A stretch of DNA of 39,007 nucleotides, taken from assembly GCA_026416585.1 (NCBI GenBank), contig JAOAEV010000118.1:1-39007 (forward strand), read 5' to 3'. The notes beneath the pieces were generated by a model. That model did not search any database and had not been told where the DNA came from. It saw only the letters and a list, made by a program, of their open reading frames with translations. Shown piece by piece: positions 1-9,363 of the stretch. The translations under genes and the position numbers were made by a program. The number at the start of each line of letters is the position of its first letter. Position 1 is the first letter of the stretch. Source of the stretch: Chlorobiota bacterium. Lineage in GTDB: Bacteria; Bacteroidota; Ignavibacteria; Kapaibacteriales; NICIL-2.

Positions 1-301
1 TCCCGGCAACGTTGACCTCTTCGGTCATTTTCCCAACCAAACTCACGACGAGAATTTGGGAGGAGTTTGTCGGTACATCGATCAGAAATTCACCATCGGA
101 GCGACGAACAACCGTCCCCACTTTAGTACCCTTCACACGGATAACAGCACCCAGGAGTGGCTCTTTTGTGTCAGCATCGAGTACTTTTCCTGTTACACGG
201 CGTGTATCTTGGGCGTGGAGGGTCGTAACGATACCAACAGCAAACGTAGCGACACATGCCACCAAGGCACATCTCGCTAAAAATCGACACAAGGGATTCA
301 T
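1..301 (-). CDS. N-terminal part of a secreted protein with a carboxypeptidase-regulatory-like domain, probably a SusC/TonB-dependent-receptor type outer membrane protein (runs off window start)
   Basis: Minus-strand reading from ATG at 301: MNPLCRFLARCALVACVATFAVGIVTTLHAQDTRRVTGKVLDADTKEPLLGAVIRVKGTKVGTVVRRSDGEFLIDVPTNSSQILVVSLVGKMTEEVNVAG. Signal peptide followed by a G-x-V-x-D-x-x-T-x-x-P-L-x-G-A-x-I/V-x-V-x-G-T motif. Confidence 0.7.
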   Translation of the reverse strand, partial: MNPLCRFLARCALVACVATFAVGIVTTLHAQDTRRVTGKVLDADTKEPLLGAVIRVKGTKVGTVVRRSDGEFLIDVPTNSSQILVVSLVGKMTEEVNVAG

Positions 302-422
302 ACGAACACCCAACAAATGGTTCAACAAACACCACACACTTAAGAAGAGAGTTACCCTCTGCCAGGTCTTACCGTAATGCCTCGCAACGTTCGGTGGTGA
401 TTGTTCCCTCCATCTCCCGGCG

Positions 423-453
423 CAAACATACAACACACAGGAAGATTTTGCAA
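423..453 (-). promoter_or_regulatory. Candidate Bacteroidetes-type promoter: TTG (453-451) - N20 - TATGTTTG (430-423), upstream of the SusC-like gene
   Basis: Minus strand TTGC...TATGTTTG; fits the published Bacteroidetes -33 TTG / -7 TAnnTTTG arrangement; in the intergenic region and correctly oriented. Confidence 0.5.
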
Positions 454-457
454 TGAG

Positions 458-1546
458 CTACACGTTGAAACGAAAATAAATGATATCTCCATCAGCAACC
501 TCGTAGTCGCGACCCTCGATGCGATAGAGCCCGGCTTCTCGGACTGCCTGCTCTGAGCCAAGTTGTTCCCAATCAGCATAGCTCATTACTTCGGCACGAA
601 TGAAACCGCGCTCAAAATCAGTGTGAATAACGCCTGCTGCTTGCGGTGCTTTTGTTCCGCGACGTACAGTCCACGCGCGCGTTTCCTTTGGCCCAGCGGT
701 GAAAAACGTAATCAAACCTAGCAAGTGATAGGCATGTCGAATCAATCGTTCCAGCGCTGGCCGCTCCATTCCCATTTCTGCCAGAAAAAATACTCGCTCG
801 TCCGGAGGTAAAGTCGCAATATCGGCTTCGATCTTGCCACTGAGAACGAGAACATCTGCTCCCTCACGCGCAGCATGTTCACGTACTACACGCACATAGG
901 AATTGTCGGCTTGAAGACCAGCTTCATCGGTGTTTGCGACGTACAGTATTGGCTTTGCAGTCAGAAGAAAAAGCTCAGCAAGCCACTGCTGTTCAGCATC
1001 GGACTCAATCACAAATCTGCGGGCAGGATTACCTGTATTAAGATGTGCATCAAGTCGGTCGAGAAACGATCGCTCCGTCGCAGTATCTGATTGCCGCTTT
1101 CGGGAGAGCGCTTCTTTCCGGCGTTGTACCGTTTCAATGTCCTTCAGCAGCAGTTCAGTCTCGATCACTGCGATGTCACGGATTGGATCAACACCACCTG
1201 CGACATGAACAACATTCGCATCATCAAAACATCGCACTACATGAATAATTGCACTAACTTGCCGGATATGGGAAAGGAACTGATTACCTAATCCCTCTCC
1301 TCGCGAAGCACCTTCGACTAATCCTGCAATGTCCACAAATTGAACTGTCGCTGGAACGACTTTTTCACTGCTATAGGCAGCAGCTAAGCGTTCAAGTCGT
1401 TCATCCGGAACGGGCACGATACCAATGTTTGGTTCGATAGTGCAAAATGGATAGTTCTCAGCCGGAATGCTACTGGCTGAGAGCGCGTTGAAGAGTGTGG
1501 ATTTACCGACATTCGGCAATCCAACAATGCCACATGATAATGCCAT
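458..1546 (-). CDS. ychF: Redox-regulated/ribosome-binding ATPase YchF (Obg-like GTPase family)
   Basis: ORF 362 aa: MALSCGIVGLPNVGKSTLFNALS...NYPFCTIEPNIGIVPVPDERL...; C-terminal TGS-like domain FFTAGPKETRAWTVRRGTKAPQAAGVIHTDFERGFIRAEV. Confidence 0.96.
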   Translation of the reverse strand: MALSCGIVGLPNVGKSTLFNALSASSIPAENYPFCTIEPNIGIVPVPDERLERLAAAYSSEKVVPATVQFVDIAGLVEGASRGEGLGNQFLSHIRQVSAIIHVVRCFDDANVVHVAGGVDPIRDIAVIETELLLKDIETVQRRKEALSRKRQSDTATERSFLDRLDAHLNTGNPARRFVIESDAEQQWLAELFLLTAKPILYVANTDEAGLQADNSYVRVVREHAAREGADVLVLSGKIEADIATLPPDERVFFLAEMGMERPALERLIRHAYHLLGLITFFTAGPKETRAWTVRRGTKAPQAAGVIHTDFERGFIRAEVMSYADWEQLGSEQAVREAGLYRIEGRDYEVADGDIIYFRFNV

Positions 1547-1571
1547 GATCTGATGATGTTGTTTGTGGTGA

Positions 1572-2441
1572 TTAGATCAGCACTTGCACGCCAAGCGCCC
1601 AATAACGTTCGCGCTGGTCGAAAAACATTCCATGGATTGAATAGCCGCTATAAAAGTATCCACAGACCGCAAGCGTCGGCAGACCAGACTTGAGAGCAAC
1701 ACCAACTTGCAGCGAATGGGCTGGCACCGAAACGCCACCAATCGGGACAACACGAAGATCATAACCCAATAGCATCGGTATCCCCGCTTTCCAATACCAC
1801 TCGACTCCGAGTTGTGGTATCAAGCGCCCGACCGGCCTCGGCAATTCCTTGACTGTCAGCAGGTATGTTGCGCCACCATAAATACGCACATTCGGTACGA
1901 ACCACTCATGCGCAACAATTGCATCAATAAACTCGCGGCTATAGACGAATGGGCGCTGTCGGAGCATACCCGTCGAGTCAGCATAGCCATCGGCAAAATG
2001 AGCGGAGATATGCGACAGGCGCATCCGTACAGCAACGCTATTTTCACCGAGTCGAAGTAACCTATACGTGCTGTTGATACCAAACATGTAGTCAACCGCT
2101 TCAACAGGGAATTTGAGATTCGCTTCAGATCGCAAACGAGTGTATGTAAAACCATCGAGACCGACCGCTACGGTTTCCTCACGGGATGAGCCAAAATGTT
2201 CCTGTGATAGCAACAATGTCCAAACGTCGGCAGAATATCCGATATCGAGTCGGACTCGCTGGATGGATGGTTGGTACTGGAACCCCATGCGCGGCTCGTA
2301 GATCGCAGCGACTAAAGGCCGGAACACCTGCTGCGCTGCCACCACCGGTGTTGGTTGTTGGTCGGATTGGTCAGCAGTAGCGTGTCGTGCCGATCCAGTT
2401 GCAAAGCACACAACACAGAGAAACAATATCAATGCCTTCAC
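1572..2441 (-). CDS. Secreted outer-membrane beta-barrel-like protein resembling DUF1207
   Basis: Signal peptide VKALILFLCVVCFATGSARHATA; aromatic/amphipathic strands (RLSHISAHFADGYAD, RIYGGATYLL, PQLGVEWYW, GYFYSGYSIHGMFFDQRERYWALGVQVLI). GTG start at 2441 forms a GTGA overlap with the lpxA stop. Confidence 0.62.
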   Translation of the reverse strand: MKALILFLCVVCFATGSARHATADQSDQQPTPVVAAQQVFRPLVAAIYEPRMGFQYQPSIQRVRLDIGYSADVWTLLLSQEHFGSSREETVAVGLDGFTYTRLRSEANLKFPVEAVDYMFGINSTYRLLRLGENSVAVRMRLSHISAHFADGYADSTGMLRQRPFVYSREFIDAIVAHEWFVPNVRIYGGATYLLTVKELPRPVGRLIPQLGVEWYWKAGIPMLLGYDLRVVPIGGVSVPAHSLQVGVALKSGLPTLAVCGYFYSGYSIHGMFFDQRERYWALGVQVLI

Positions 2442-3214
2442 CGATAGACCCCGCGCTGAGAACACTCGACAAATTCGATGACGTCGGCAACGATGCCATT
2501 CGGTGAAGGATAGCGACGACGGTACTCGGCGATGCCATCGCTCATGTTGTAGCCCGAGAAAAATGCGATCGAATAAAATGTTTCGAGTGCGTCGATTTGC
2601 TCCTCAGAAAAACCACGTCGCTGCAAACCGATACGATTGATACTTTCGATCTTGACTGGATTTCGCCCAACTAATGCATAGGGTGGAACATCCTTGGTAA
2701 TCATTGCATCAGCAGCAACCATTGCGTGTTTGCCGATACGGCAGAATTGATGCACCTTTGCAGTGCCACCGATGACTCCCCAGTCGCCAATCTCGACATG
2801 ACCACCGAGTTGCACGGCATTGGCGATCACGACGTGATCCCCGACAACGCAGTCGTGTGCGACATGGACATATGCCATAATTAAACAATCATTTCCTATC
2901 CGCGTGGCGTCGGTGTGCGACGAACGATTGAGGGTGACAAATTCACGAATTGTTGTCCGATCGCCGACAATGACGTTCGTGTAAGAGCCATCATATTTCA
3001 AATCCTGTGGCTCGGCACCAATCACGGCGCTGGGATACACCTTGCAATCACGTCCAATACGCGAGCCAGATAGGATGACCGCGTGTGGATAAATTTGCGT
3101 GCCCTCTCCAATGACAACATCATCTTCGATGATTGCATACGGACCAACTCGGACGTTTTCCCCGATGTACGCTCCTGGTGCAACAATAGCTGTGGAATGG
3201 ATAACCTGTGGCAT
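2438..3214 (-). CDS. lpxA: Acyl-ACP--UDP-N-acetylglucosamine O-acyltransferase LpxA
   Basis: Left-handed beta-helix hexapeptide repeats; IHSTAIVAPGAYIGENVRVGPYAIIEDDVVIGEGTQIYPHAVI, HVAHDCVVGDHVVIANAVQLGGHVEIGDWGVIGG; C-terminal LpxA helical domain. Confidence 0.95.
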   Translation of the reverse strand: MPQVIHSTAIVAPGAYIGENVRVGPYAIIEDDVVIGEGTQIYPHAVILSGSRIGRDCKVYPSAVIGAEPQDLKYDGSYTNVIVGDRTTIREFVTLNRSSHTDATRIGNDCLIMAYVHVAHDCVVGDHVVIANAVQLGGHVEIGDWGVIGGTAKVHQFCRIGKHAMVAADAMITKDVPPYALVGRNPVKIESINRIGLQRRGFSEEQIDALETFYSIAFFSGYNMSDGIAEYRRRYPSPNGIVADVIEFVECSQRGVYR

Positions 3215-4620
3215 TACGCCTCCTTATCGACAACTGCAGCCTGTAGGTCCGCTTCGGCAACGAGTTGCTCGCCAACAAATGCTTTAGCATGCAAGGCGAT
3301 TGTATTGAATCGTTTCCCGGTCATGACAACATCAAGAACTAATTGATCGCCAGGAATTACGGGCTTGCGGAATTTGGCATTGTTGATGCCCATGAAGAAG
3401 ACAAGCTTGTCGGTATCGTACATTCCATCAACATTTAGTAGCAGAATGCACCCTACCTGCGCCATCGCTTCAAGAATGAGGACACCCGGCATCACCGGAC
3501 GTACAGGAAAATGCCCCGGAAAGAATGGCTCATTGATCGTTACGTTCTTGATGCCGACAATGCGATTGCGTTCGCTGTCGAACTCGACTATGCGGTCAAC
3601 CATCAAAAATGGGAAGCGGTGCGGCATAATCTTCAGAATCGCATTGATATCGAGTACCGCACCATCGGCACGCTTGGGCTGATACCGGCGCAACAGTCGC
3701 TTTTGCTCATAGTGTTTGCGAATCTTTCGCGCAAATTCGATGTTGCTCGCATGCCCCGGTCGCGCAGCTAAAATCTGCGCTTTCATTGGAACACCAACGA
3801 GGGCCAAATCTCCCATCAAGTCAAGAAGCTTGTGTCGTGCCGGCTCATTCTTGAAGCGAAGCTTGGTATTATTCAAGATTCCGTTCGATCCGAGCACGAC
3901 GTTATGTTCGATGCCGAGTTTGCAGAGAAGAGTGTGCAACTGGTCACTCTGCATATCGCGATCGACAATCACAATCGCATTGTCAAGATTGCCACCGCGA
4001 ATCAATCCTTGATCCCATAGCATCTCGACTTCATGCAAAAAACAGAACGTCCGCGCCGGCGCAAACTCTGTGACAAATTCCTTTTCGAGATTGAACAATC
4101 CGGTGTGCTGACTTCCCAGAGCGGGGTTGTTGTAGTCAATCATCACCGTCACTCGATAATCGTCGTTGGGAAGAGCAACAAGGTCAACCCCCTTCTCTTC
4201 GTTGGTGTAGCGGATGGGTTGATCAAACACCAGATACTCGCGTGGAGCCGATTGCTCGATGATTCGCGTTTTTTGGAGCGCCTCTACAAACGGAAGCGCA
4301 CTGCCATCACCGACGGGCGGCTCATTTGCCGTCAACTCCATCCGGCAATTATCAATCTGCAAACCGACCAGCGCAGCCAAAACATGCTCAACAGTATGAA
4401 CTGAAACTCCATCAAGCGAAATCGTCGTCCCGCGTGCAATATCAGTGACGTAATCGGTTAGTGCTGGAATTTCAGGGCTATTGGGGATATCGGTTCTCAC
4501 GAAGCGATACCCATAGTGTTCTGGTGCCGGAAGAAACGTGATCGTGGATGAGTTGCCTGTATGCAGCCCAACCCCCGAAAAACTTACCGGCCCGCTGATC
4601 GTACGTTGACGGTCAAGCAT
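3214..4620 (-). CDS. Bifunctional UDP-3-O-acyl-N-acetylglucosamine deacetylase / (3R)-hydroxymyristoyl-ACP dehydratase (LpxC-FabZ fusion)
   Basis: N-terminal LpxC motifs (SFSGVGLHTG, VSVHTVEHVLAAL, HKLLDLMGDLALVG) continuous with FabZ (INAILKIMPHRFPFLMVDRIVEF...PFFPGHFPVRPVMPGVLILEAMAQVG). Confidence 0.96.
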   Translation of the reverse strand: MLDRQRTISGPVSFSGVGLHTGNSSTITFLPAPEHYGYRFVRTDIPNSPEIPALTDYVTDIARGTTISLDGVSVHTVEHVLAALVGLQIDNCRMELTANEPPVGDGSALPFVEALQKTRIIEQSAPREYLVFDQPIRYTNEEKGVDLVALPNDDYRVTVMIDYNNPALGSQHTGLFNLEKEFVTEFAPARTFCFLHEVEMLWDQGLIRGGNLDNAIVIVDRDMQSDQLHTLLCKLGIEHNVVLGSNGILNNTKLRFKNEPARHKLLDLMGDLALVGVPMKAQILAARPGHASNIEFARKIRKHYEQKRLLRRYQPKRADGAVLDINAILKIMPHRFPFLMVDRIVEFDSERNRIVGIKNVTINEPFFPGHFPVRPVMPGVLILEAMAQVGCILLLNVDGMYDTDKLVFFMGINNAKFRKPVIPGDQLVLDVVMTGKRFNTIALHAKAFVGEQLVAEADLQAAVVDKEA

Positions 4621-4678
4621 AGGCAGTCTAATTTATAGTCGTGCAAAATTACCGTTGCACAGCAACGGAGGACGTTCT

Positions 4679-5743
4679 TCAGTCCTGTTCGTCGCGGAGT
4701 TGATCAGTTTGCTTGGGCACCGACTTTTGCAGAAGAGTTTCCAATAGTGGTAACAACTCCACAAGTCGCCGCAGCGCTGCTTCGCTACGTAATCTACGAC
4801 TCAGCTCTTGAGCTGGTGTCCCGCTGTACTGGCCTGGTTCGGTGATGGATTTCGATACTCCAGCTTGTGCACCAATGATTACGTCGTCACATGTAACAGT
4901 GTGTCCAGTAAGTCCGGCTTGCCCGCCGATACGATTACGTTGGCCAACGACTGTACTACCGGCGATGCCAGCCTGAGCAGCAAGTGCACTGTTCTCTCCA
5001 ATGACAACGTTATGGGCAATGTGGACCAGGTTGTCGATCTTTACCCCACGCTTGATAATGGTTGAACCGAGTAGCGCTCGGTCAATACACGTATTGGCAC
5101 CAACATCAACACCATCTTCTATGGCAACGTTGCCAACATGGTGCAAGCGACGGTAGCTTCCATCTTTCATTTCGAGATACCCAAACCCCTCCGAGCCAAT
5201 GACCGCACCTGGTCCGACACGGCAATCTGCACCAACGATACAATCACGGCACACAATCGCACCAGCCCCGATGACGGTTCGCTCACCAATTGTCACATTA
5301 TCCTCGATCACGGCATTTATCCCGATCTCGACATCTTCCCCAATTCGGCAATGTTCACCAATAACGACACCGGCAGCAACACGTACTGATTTTGCGAGCG
5401 TGCTCGACGGTGCAATCGAAGCGGTGTGATGGATCGCGCCTCCTTCGACTTTGCTACTGGCAACCAGGTAATCAAGTAAATCCGCCACAGCGTGCTCAGG
5501 CGCCGAATGGAGCAGTCGGTGTACTGTGTGCGGTAAGTGATGGGCTAACTCTGGCGCAGTGATCACGGCGCCAGCTGACGTTCGCTCGGCGTAGGGTACA
5601 AATTCACGACGCGCAAGAAAAGAGATGTCGCTGGAGCGTGCATGTTCGAGTGGCGCCACCCCAGTTACTATAAGTCCAGCATCTCCCTCAATGCTCGCTC
5701 CGATGATTGCAGCTATGTCCGATAGCCGTAAGTGGAATTTCAT
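4679..5743 (-). CDS. lpxD: UDP-3-O-(3-hydroxyacyl)glucosamine N-acyltransferase LpxD
   Basis: 354 aa; hexapeptide repeats with GSEGFGY..., [32 protein letters not shown]; LpxD N-terminal domain. Confidence 0.95.
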   Translation of the reverse strand: MKFHLRLSDIAAIIGASIEGDAGLIVTGVAPLEHARSSDISFLARREFVPYAERTSAGAVITAPELAHHLPHTVHRLLHSAPEHAVADLLDYLVASSKVEGGAIHHTASIAPSSTLAKSVRVAAGVVIGEHCRIGEDVEIGINAVIEDNVTIGERTVIGAGAIVCRDCIVGADCRVGPGAVIGSEGFGYLEMKDGSYRRLHHVGNVAIEDGVDVGANTCIDRALLGSTIIKRGVKIDNLVHIAHNVVIGENSALAAQAGIAGSTVVGQRNRIGGQAGLTGHTVTCDDVIIGAQAGVSKSITEPGQYSGTPAQELSRRLRSEAALRRLVELLPLLETLLQKSVPKQTDQLRDEQD

Positions 5744-5770
5744 ATGTATCAGAATCAGTTGTTGGTGAAC

Positions 5771-6448
5771 TTAGCGCGGGATGTCGTCCGAAGCAGGTTC
5801 CGCAGACTTCTCGCTCGTGCGGCTTCGACGGCGAGGTGCTGGGGGCGACTGCTTCTGTGATGCTTTATTACGCTGGTCTTCTTCGATGGCTTTCGCAAGC
5901 TCTTTTTCAAGGTCATCAGCAGTGATGTTGAGCTTTTTCATGACCTTAACCGTCAAGTCATACTTCGGATTGACATATGGGATGACTTGCGTGCTTTTAT
6001 CGAGCACGATGTCGAAACCTTCGTTAGCTGCAACGTCCTGTACAGCAGCATAGAGCTTTTCTTCCACTGGGCGAAGGATCGCTTGGCTCTGCTGGTCGTA
6101 CTCACCCCCGGGTTCGAACTTCTGTTTGAGGAATCGCTCACGTTCCTCTTTCAGTCGCACAAGCTCAGTTTCTTTTTGCTGTCGCTCATCGGCACTCCAG
6201 ACAAGGCGGTTTTTCTTGATTTCCGTTTCAAGTTGTTCGATAGCTTTCTGACGCTCTGCTGCCTCGCGTTTCCAATCATCAACAAGACTTTGGATGCGCT
6301 GTTCTGCTTGTTGCATTTCTGGCCAGCGGGATCGAATCGCATCCGAGGCAATATATCCGACTTTCTGTGCTTGCACCGTGGCAGTGCTCAGCACCGTCAC
6401 CGTGACGACGACTACGATACGAAACGCGCTGACCAGATTATTTGCCAC
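5771..6448 (-). CDS. OmpH/Skp family periplasmic chaperone, paralog 2, with Pro/Arg/Ser-rich C-terminal tail
   Basis: Likely GTG start at 6448 (VANNLVSAFRIVVVVTVTVLSTATVQAQKVGYIASDAIRSRWPEMQQAEQRIQSLVDDWK...), coiled coil, FDIVLDKSTQVIPYVNPKYDLTVKVMKKL. Confidence 0.85.
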   Translation of the reverse strand: MANNLVSAFRIVVVVTVTVLSTATVQAQKVGYIASDAIRSRWPEMQQAEQRIQSLVDDWKREAAERQKAIEQLETEIKKNRLVWSADERQQKETELVRLKEERERFLKQKFEPGGEYDQQSQAILRPVEEKLYAAVQDVAANEGFDIVLDKSTQVIPYVNPKYDLTVKVMKKLNITADDLEKELAKAIEEDQRNKASQKQSPPAPRRRSRTSEKSAEPASDDIPR

Positions 6449-6974
6449 GCTTGATACGATCAAGGACTTTGTACGTGATGTCGGCTTTATCTTCGGCAAA
6501 CAGCAAGAAGCTCGAACCGCGATCGAAGACGAAGTTGTAACGCTCTTCTTTTGCGACAATAGCAACCGCCTCTTGGACTTTTTTCAGGATCGGGCTCAGA
6601 AGCGAATCTCGACGACGCGCAAGTTCACCTTGTAAACCAAACTTTTCTTCCTGATAGAGCGCATACTGCTGCTGGAGGGCACGCAGATCATCTTCCTCTT
6701 TGCGCTGTGCATCGGGGGTCATCATTGTTTTCCCTTTTTGGTATTGCTCGAAGCGTTCCTTGAACTTTACTTCCAACATCTGCAGCGTATCGACGTAACG
6801 TTTGCGTAGCTCCGTCAATTCCCGGTCTGCAGCGACTGCTTCGGGAAGTTCTTTGGCGATCTTTTCAAGATCAGCAACCGCAATACGGAGCGGTGCATCC
6901 TTCGGTACTGCATCTTTTTGTGCAACAAGTGCTACTGGAATCAAAAGAAAAACTATCAACCGACGGAACAGCAT
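6438..6974 (-). CDS. OmpH/Skp family periplasmic chaperone, paralog 1
   Basis: ATG at 6974 MLFRRLIVFLLIPVALVAQKDAVPKDAPLRIAVADLEKI...; coiled coil; YNFVFDRGSSFLLFAEDKADITYKVLDRI. Confidence 0.87.
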   Translation of the reverse strand: MLFRRLIVFLLIPVALVAQKDAVPKDAPLRIAVADLEKIAKELPEAVAADRELTELRKRYVDTLQMLEVKFKERFEQYQKGKTMMTPDAQRKEEDDLRALQQQYALYQEEKFGLQGELARRRDSLLSPILKKVQEAVAIVAKEERYNFVFDRGSSFLLFAEDKADITYKVLDRIKRGK

Positions 6975-7005
6975 TGAAACACTCTCAAGTTGTGAAACTA
7001 TCATC

Positions 7006-9363
7006 TCACCGGTTCCCGAATTGGATATGAAAGTTCCATCCACCACGCGCACCGGTGACATTGTCAATATCGAAACCGTAGCCGTAATCGAATCCAATTA
7101 ATCCGATTGGGTTAAGCAAAATGCGCATACCTACCCCTGCCGATCGCTTAAGAGTAAACAGGTCAGCTTGACGCAATGACGGCCACGCATTACCTGACTC
7201 CGCGAATGCAAGAACGTAAATCGGCATGGGATTGAGCGACAGTGCAAATCGCAATTCAGCCGTTTGACGAAAGTACGACAGATTGTTATTGCCTGGTACA
7301 CCTACACTCCGATCGGAATAGCCACGGAGCGGAATCACATTGATACCGGCAATTCCGTTTCCACCCATGGCGTAGTACTGAATCAGCGGAACAATACCAT
7401 TAGGACGATTGCCGAGACGTCCGACGCTACCGAATTCTGTGTTCAAATACAACACTAAGCGATCGAAGCCTTCGATCTGAAGGAGAGGATTGACAAACTC
7501 CACTTGCAGTTCGTTCTTGAGAAAGTCCGATGAACCGATTCCCAGTGCTCCGAGCGATGCTTGTATCGTCCAGCGAAAACGAGAGCCACTCGATGGGAAT
7601 ATCAGATTATCAAAGCTGATGCGGCTAATCGTCTGCATAAGGGACACTTCGTTGAATGTCCGCGTAGGTTCAAGCGTTTGTGTGTACTCGACTTGACGCT
7701 GATAGGTCAACGACCAATCACCGCGGAAAAAGTCATCCGGGAAACGGAATCGGCGACCAAGGTTGATCGTTCCACCTGTGCGACGTCCTTCGATATTCCA
7801 AAAGTACCGCGTATCGTACACGTTGAAGCCGACCGATGTTGGCTGTCCGAACAACCATGGCTCGGCAAAACTGATACTGAACGTTTGGAAACGGTTACCT
7901 TGCCCGAAATCCCATTGGAAACTAAACACCTGCCCTGCTCCACCAAAGAGTGGGCGGCTAATATCGAAATTGTTGAAAGCAACACCAATCGAACCTGTTA
8001 GACCAAACTGCCCGGCATATCCAATCGAGGCGTTAAGCACATCGGTTGAGCGCTCTTCAACCTGATACACCAAATCCACCTGATTCGACGAACCAGGTAC
8101 ACGACGTACGTCTGGACGAAGCTTTTCAGGGTTGAAAAAGTTGAGAACACCAAGACCCTTGACCGAACGAATGATTGCAGCACGGTTGAAGTAGTCTCCC
8201 GGACGCGTAAATAATTCTCTTCGAATAACTCGATCCTGGGTCTTAGTATTACCGACGATGTCCACACGACGAATAGTGAAGCGGCCTCGTTCGAAAATTC
8301 TCACCGATAGGTCCACGCTATCGGACACGACGCGCTGCAAATCGTATAGGATCGTTGCTTCCAAGTAGCCATTGTCCAGATACAGCGAACGAACGTCTGT
8401 TTGGTCCTCGTTTCCATTGATGTTTTTCTCAATCCGATCGAGATCAACTGGACCACCAATCTCAACATCAAGACGACGCACCAACAGCGTACTTGGAAAG
8501 ACTGTATTGCCATCAAAGCGCACAGAACGGAGGTAATAACGATGTCCCTCTTGCATTTTCACGACGATTTCGATAGCCTTCCGAGGGCGATCTATGGCAA
8601 ACTCAATACCAAGCGTGTCAGCATCAATAAAACCCCGCGAGTGAAAATATCGTAGAATTGCTGGTACATCCTTTTCGTAGAACTTCGCACGATCGAAAGC
8701 AGCCGAACGCCAGAATTGCCACCATTTTTTCGGTTTGTTCTCTTCCAACGCTGCTACCAGTTCATCCTGTGTAACTTGTTCAACTCCCTCGAAACGTACA
8801 CTACGGACGATGTATTCATCTCCTTCGGATATCGTCACGATAACATCGACGTACCCTGGAATCTGTGCTGTAGCCGTATCGAGTTTGACATCAGCAAAGA
8901 GCAACCCTTCTTTCTCGTAGAGTTTGAGAATGCGTTGACGCATCAACGCTAAATCACTGTACGGAAGGAGTTCGCCGGTTGCTTTACTCACTGCTTGTTT
9001 GATTTTGTCAAGGCTGATTTCCTTGTTGCCGTGAATCTCAACCGCGTTGAATCGTGGCACTTCACGGACAACAATCTTGATAAAAGCACCAAGCGAAGTG
9101 ATCTTGTCAACAACGATTCGAATGTCTGAGAACTGGCGTCTTTGCCATAGATTGCGGATGGCCTGCTGGAGAACATCTGAGCGTGAATCGAGTCGATCGC
9201 CCACACGAATTTGCGCAATAGCTAAGATAGTGGCTTCATCAACAAAGCGATTACCCTCAACCACAACGCCGGCAATACGTGGAGCTTCCTGTGCCCTGCA
9301 TGGTAGGATGCCGAGCACACATGCTGATAGCAGCGACGCGATGAATATCGAGCTACGCTTCAC
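7006..9363 (-). CDS. bamA: Outer membrane protein assembly factor BamA (POTRA domains plus Omp85 barrel)
   Basis: 785 aa; signal peptide, repeated POTRA, barrel with SSGSRFRWTIQ, PLRGYSDRSVG, C-terminal GGWNFHIQFGNR. GTG start overlaps the uppS TGA. Confidence 0.95.
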   Translation of the reverse strand: MKRSSIFIASLLSACVLGILPCRAQEAPRIAGVVVEGNRFVDEATILAIAQIRVGDRLDSRSDVLQQAIRNLWQRRQFSDIRIVVDKITSLGAFIKIVVREVPRFNAVEIHGNKEISLDKIKQAVSKATGELLPYSDLALMRQRILKLYEKEGLLFADVKLDTATAQIPGYVDVIVTISEGDEYIVRSVRFEGVEQVTQDELVAALEENKPKKWWQFWRSAAFDRAKFYEKDVPAILRYFHSRGFIDADTLGIEFAIDRPRKAIEIVVKMQEGHRYYLRSVRFDGNTVFPSTLLVRRLDVEIGGPVDLDRIEKNINGNEDQTDVRSLYLDNGYLEATILYDLQRVVSDSVDLSVRIFERGRFTIRRVDIVGNTKTQDRVIRRELFTRPGDYFNRAAIIRSVKGLGVLNFFNPEKLRPDVRRVPGSSNQVDLVYQVEERSTDVLNASIGYAGQFGLTGSIGVAFNNFDISRPLFGGAGQVFSFQWDFGQGNRFQTFSISFAEPWLFGQPTSVGFNVYDTRYFWNIEGRRTGGTINLGRRFRFPDDFFRGDWSLTYQRQVEYTQTLEPTRTFNEVSLMQTISRISFDNLIFPSSGSRFRWTIQASLGALGIGSSDFLKNELQVEFVNPLLQIEGFDRLVLYLNTEFGSVGRLGNRPNGIVPLIQYYAMGGNGIAGINVIPLRGYSDRSVGVPGNNNLSYFRQTAELRFALSLNPMPIYVLAFAESGNAWPSLRQADLFTLKRSAGVGMRILLNPIGLIGFDYGYGFDIDNVTGARGGWNFHIQFGNR

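Noticed and set aside
5987-6454. 155-aa plus-strand ORF opposite the OmpH paralog
   Set aside because: Phe/Leu-rich antisense of a coiled-coil coding region; no independent support.
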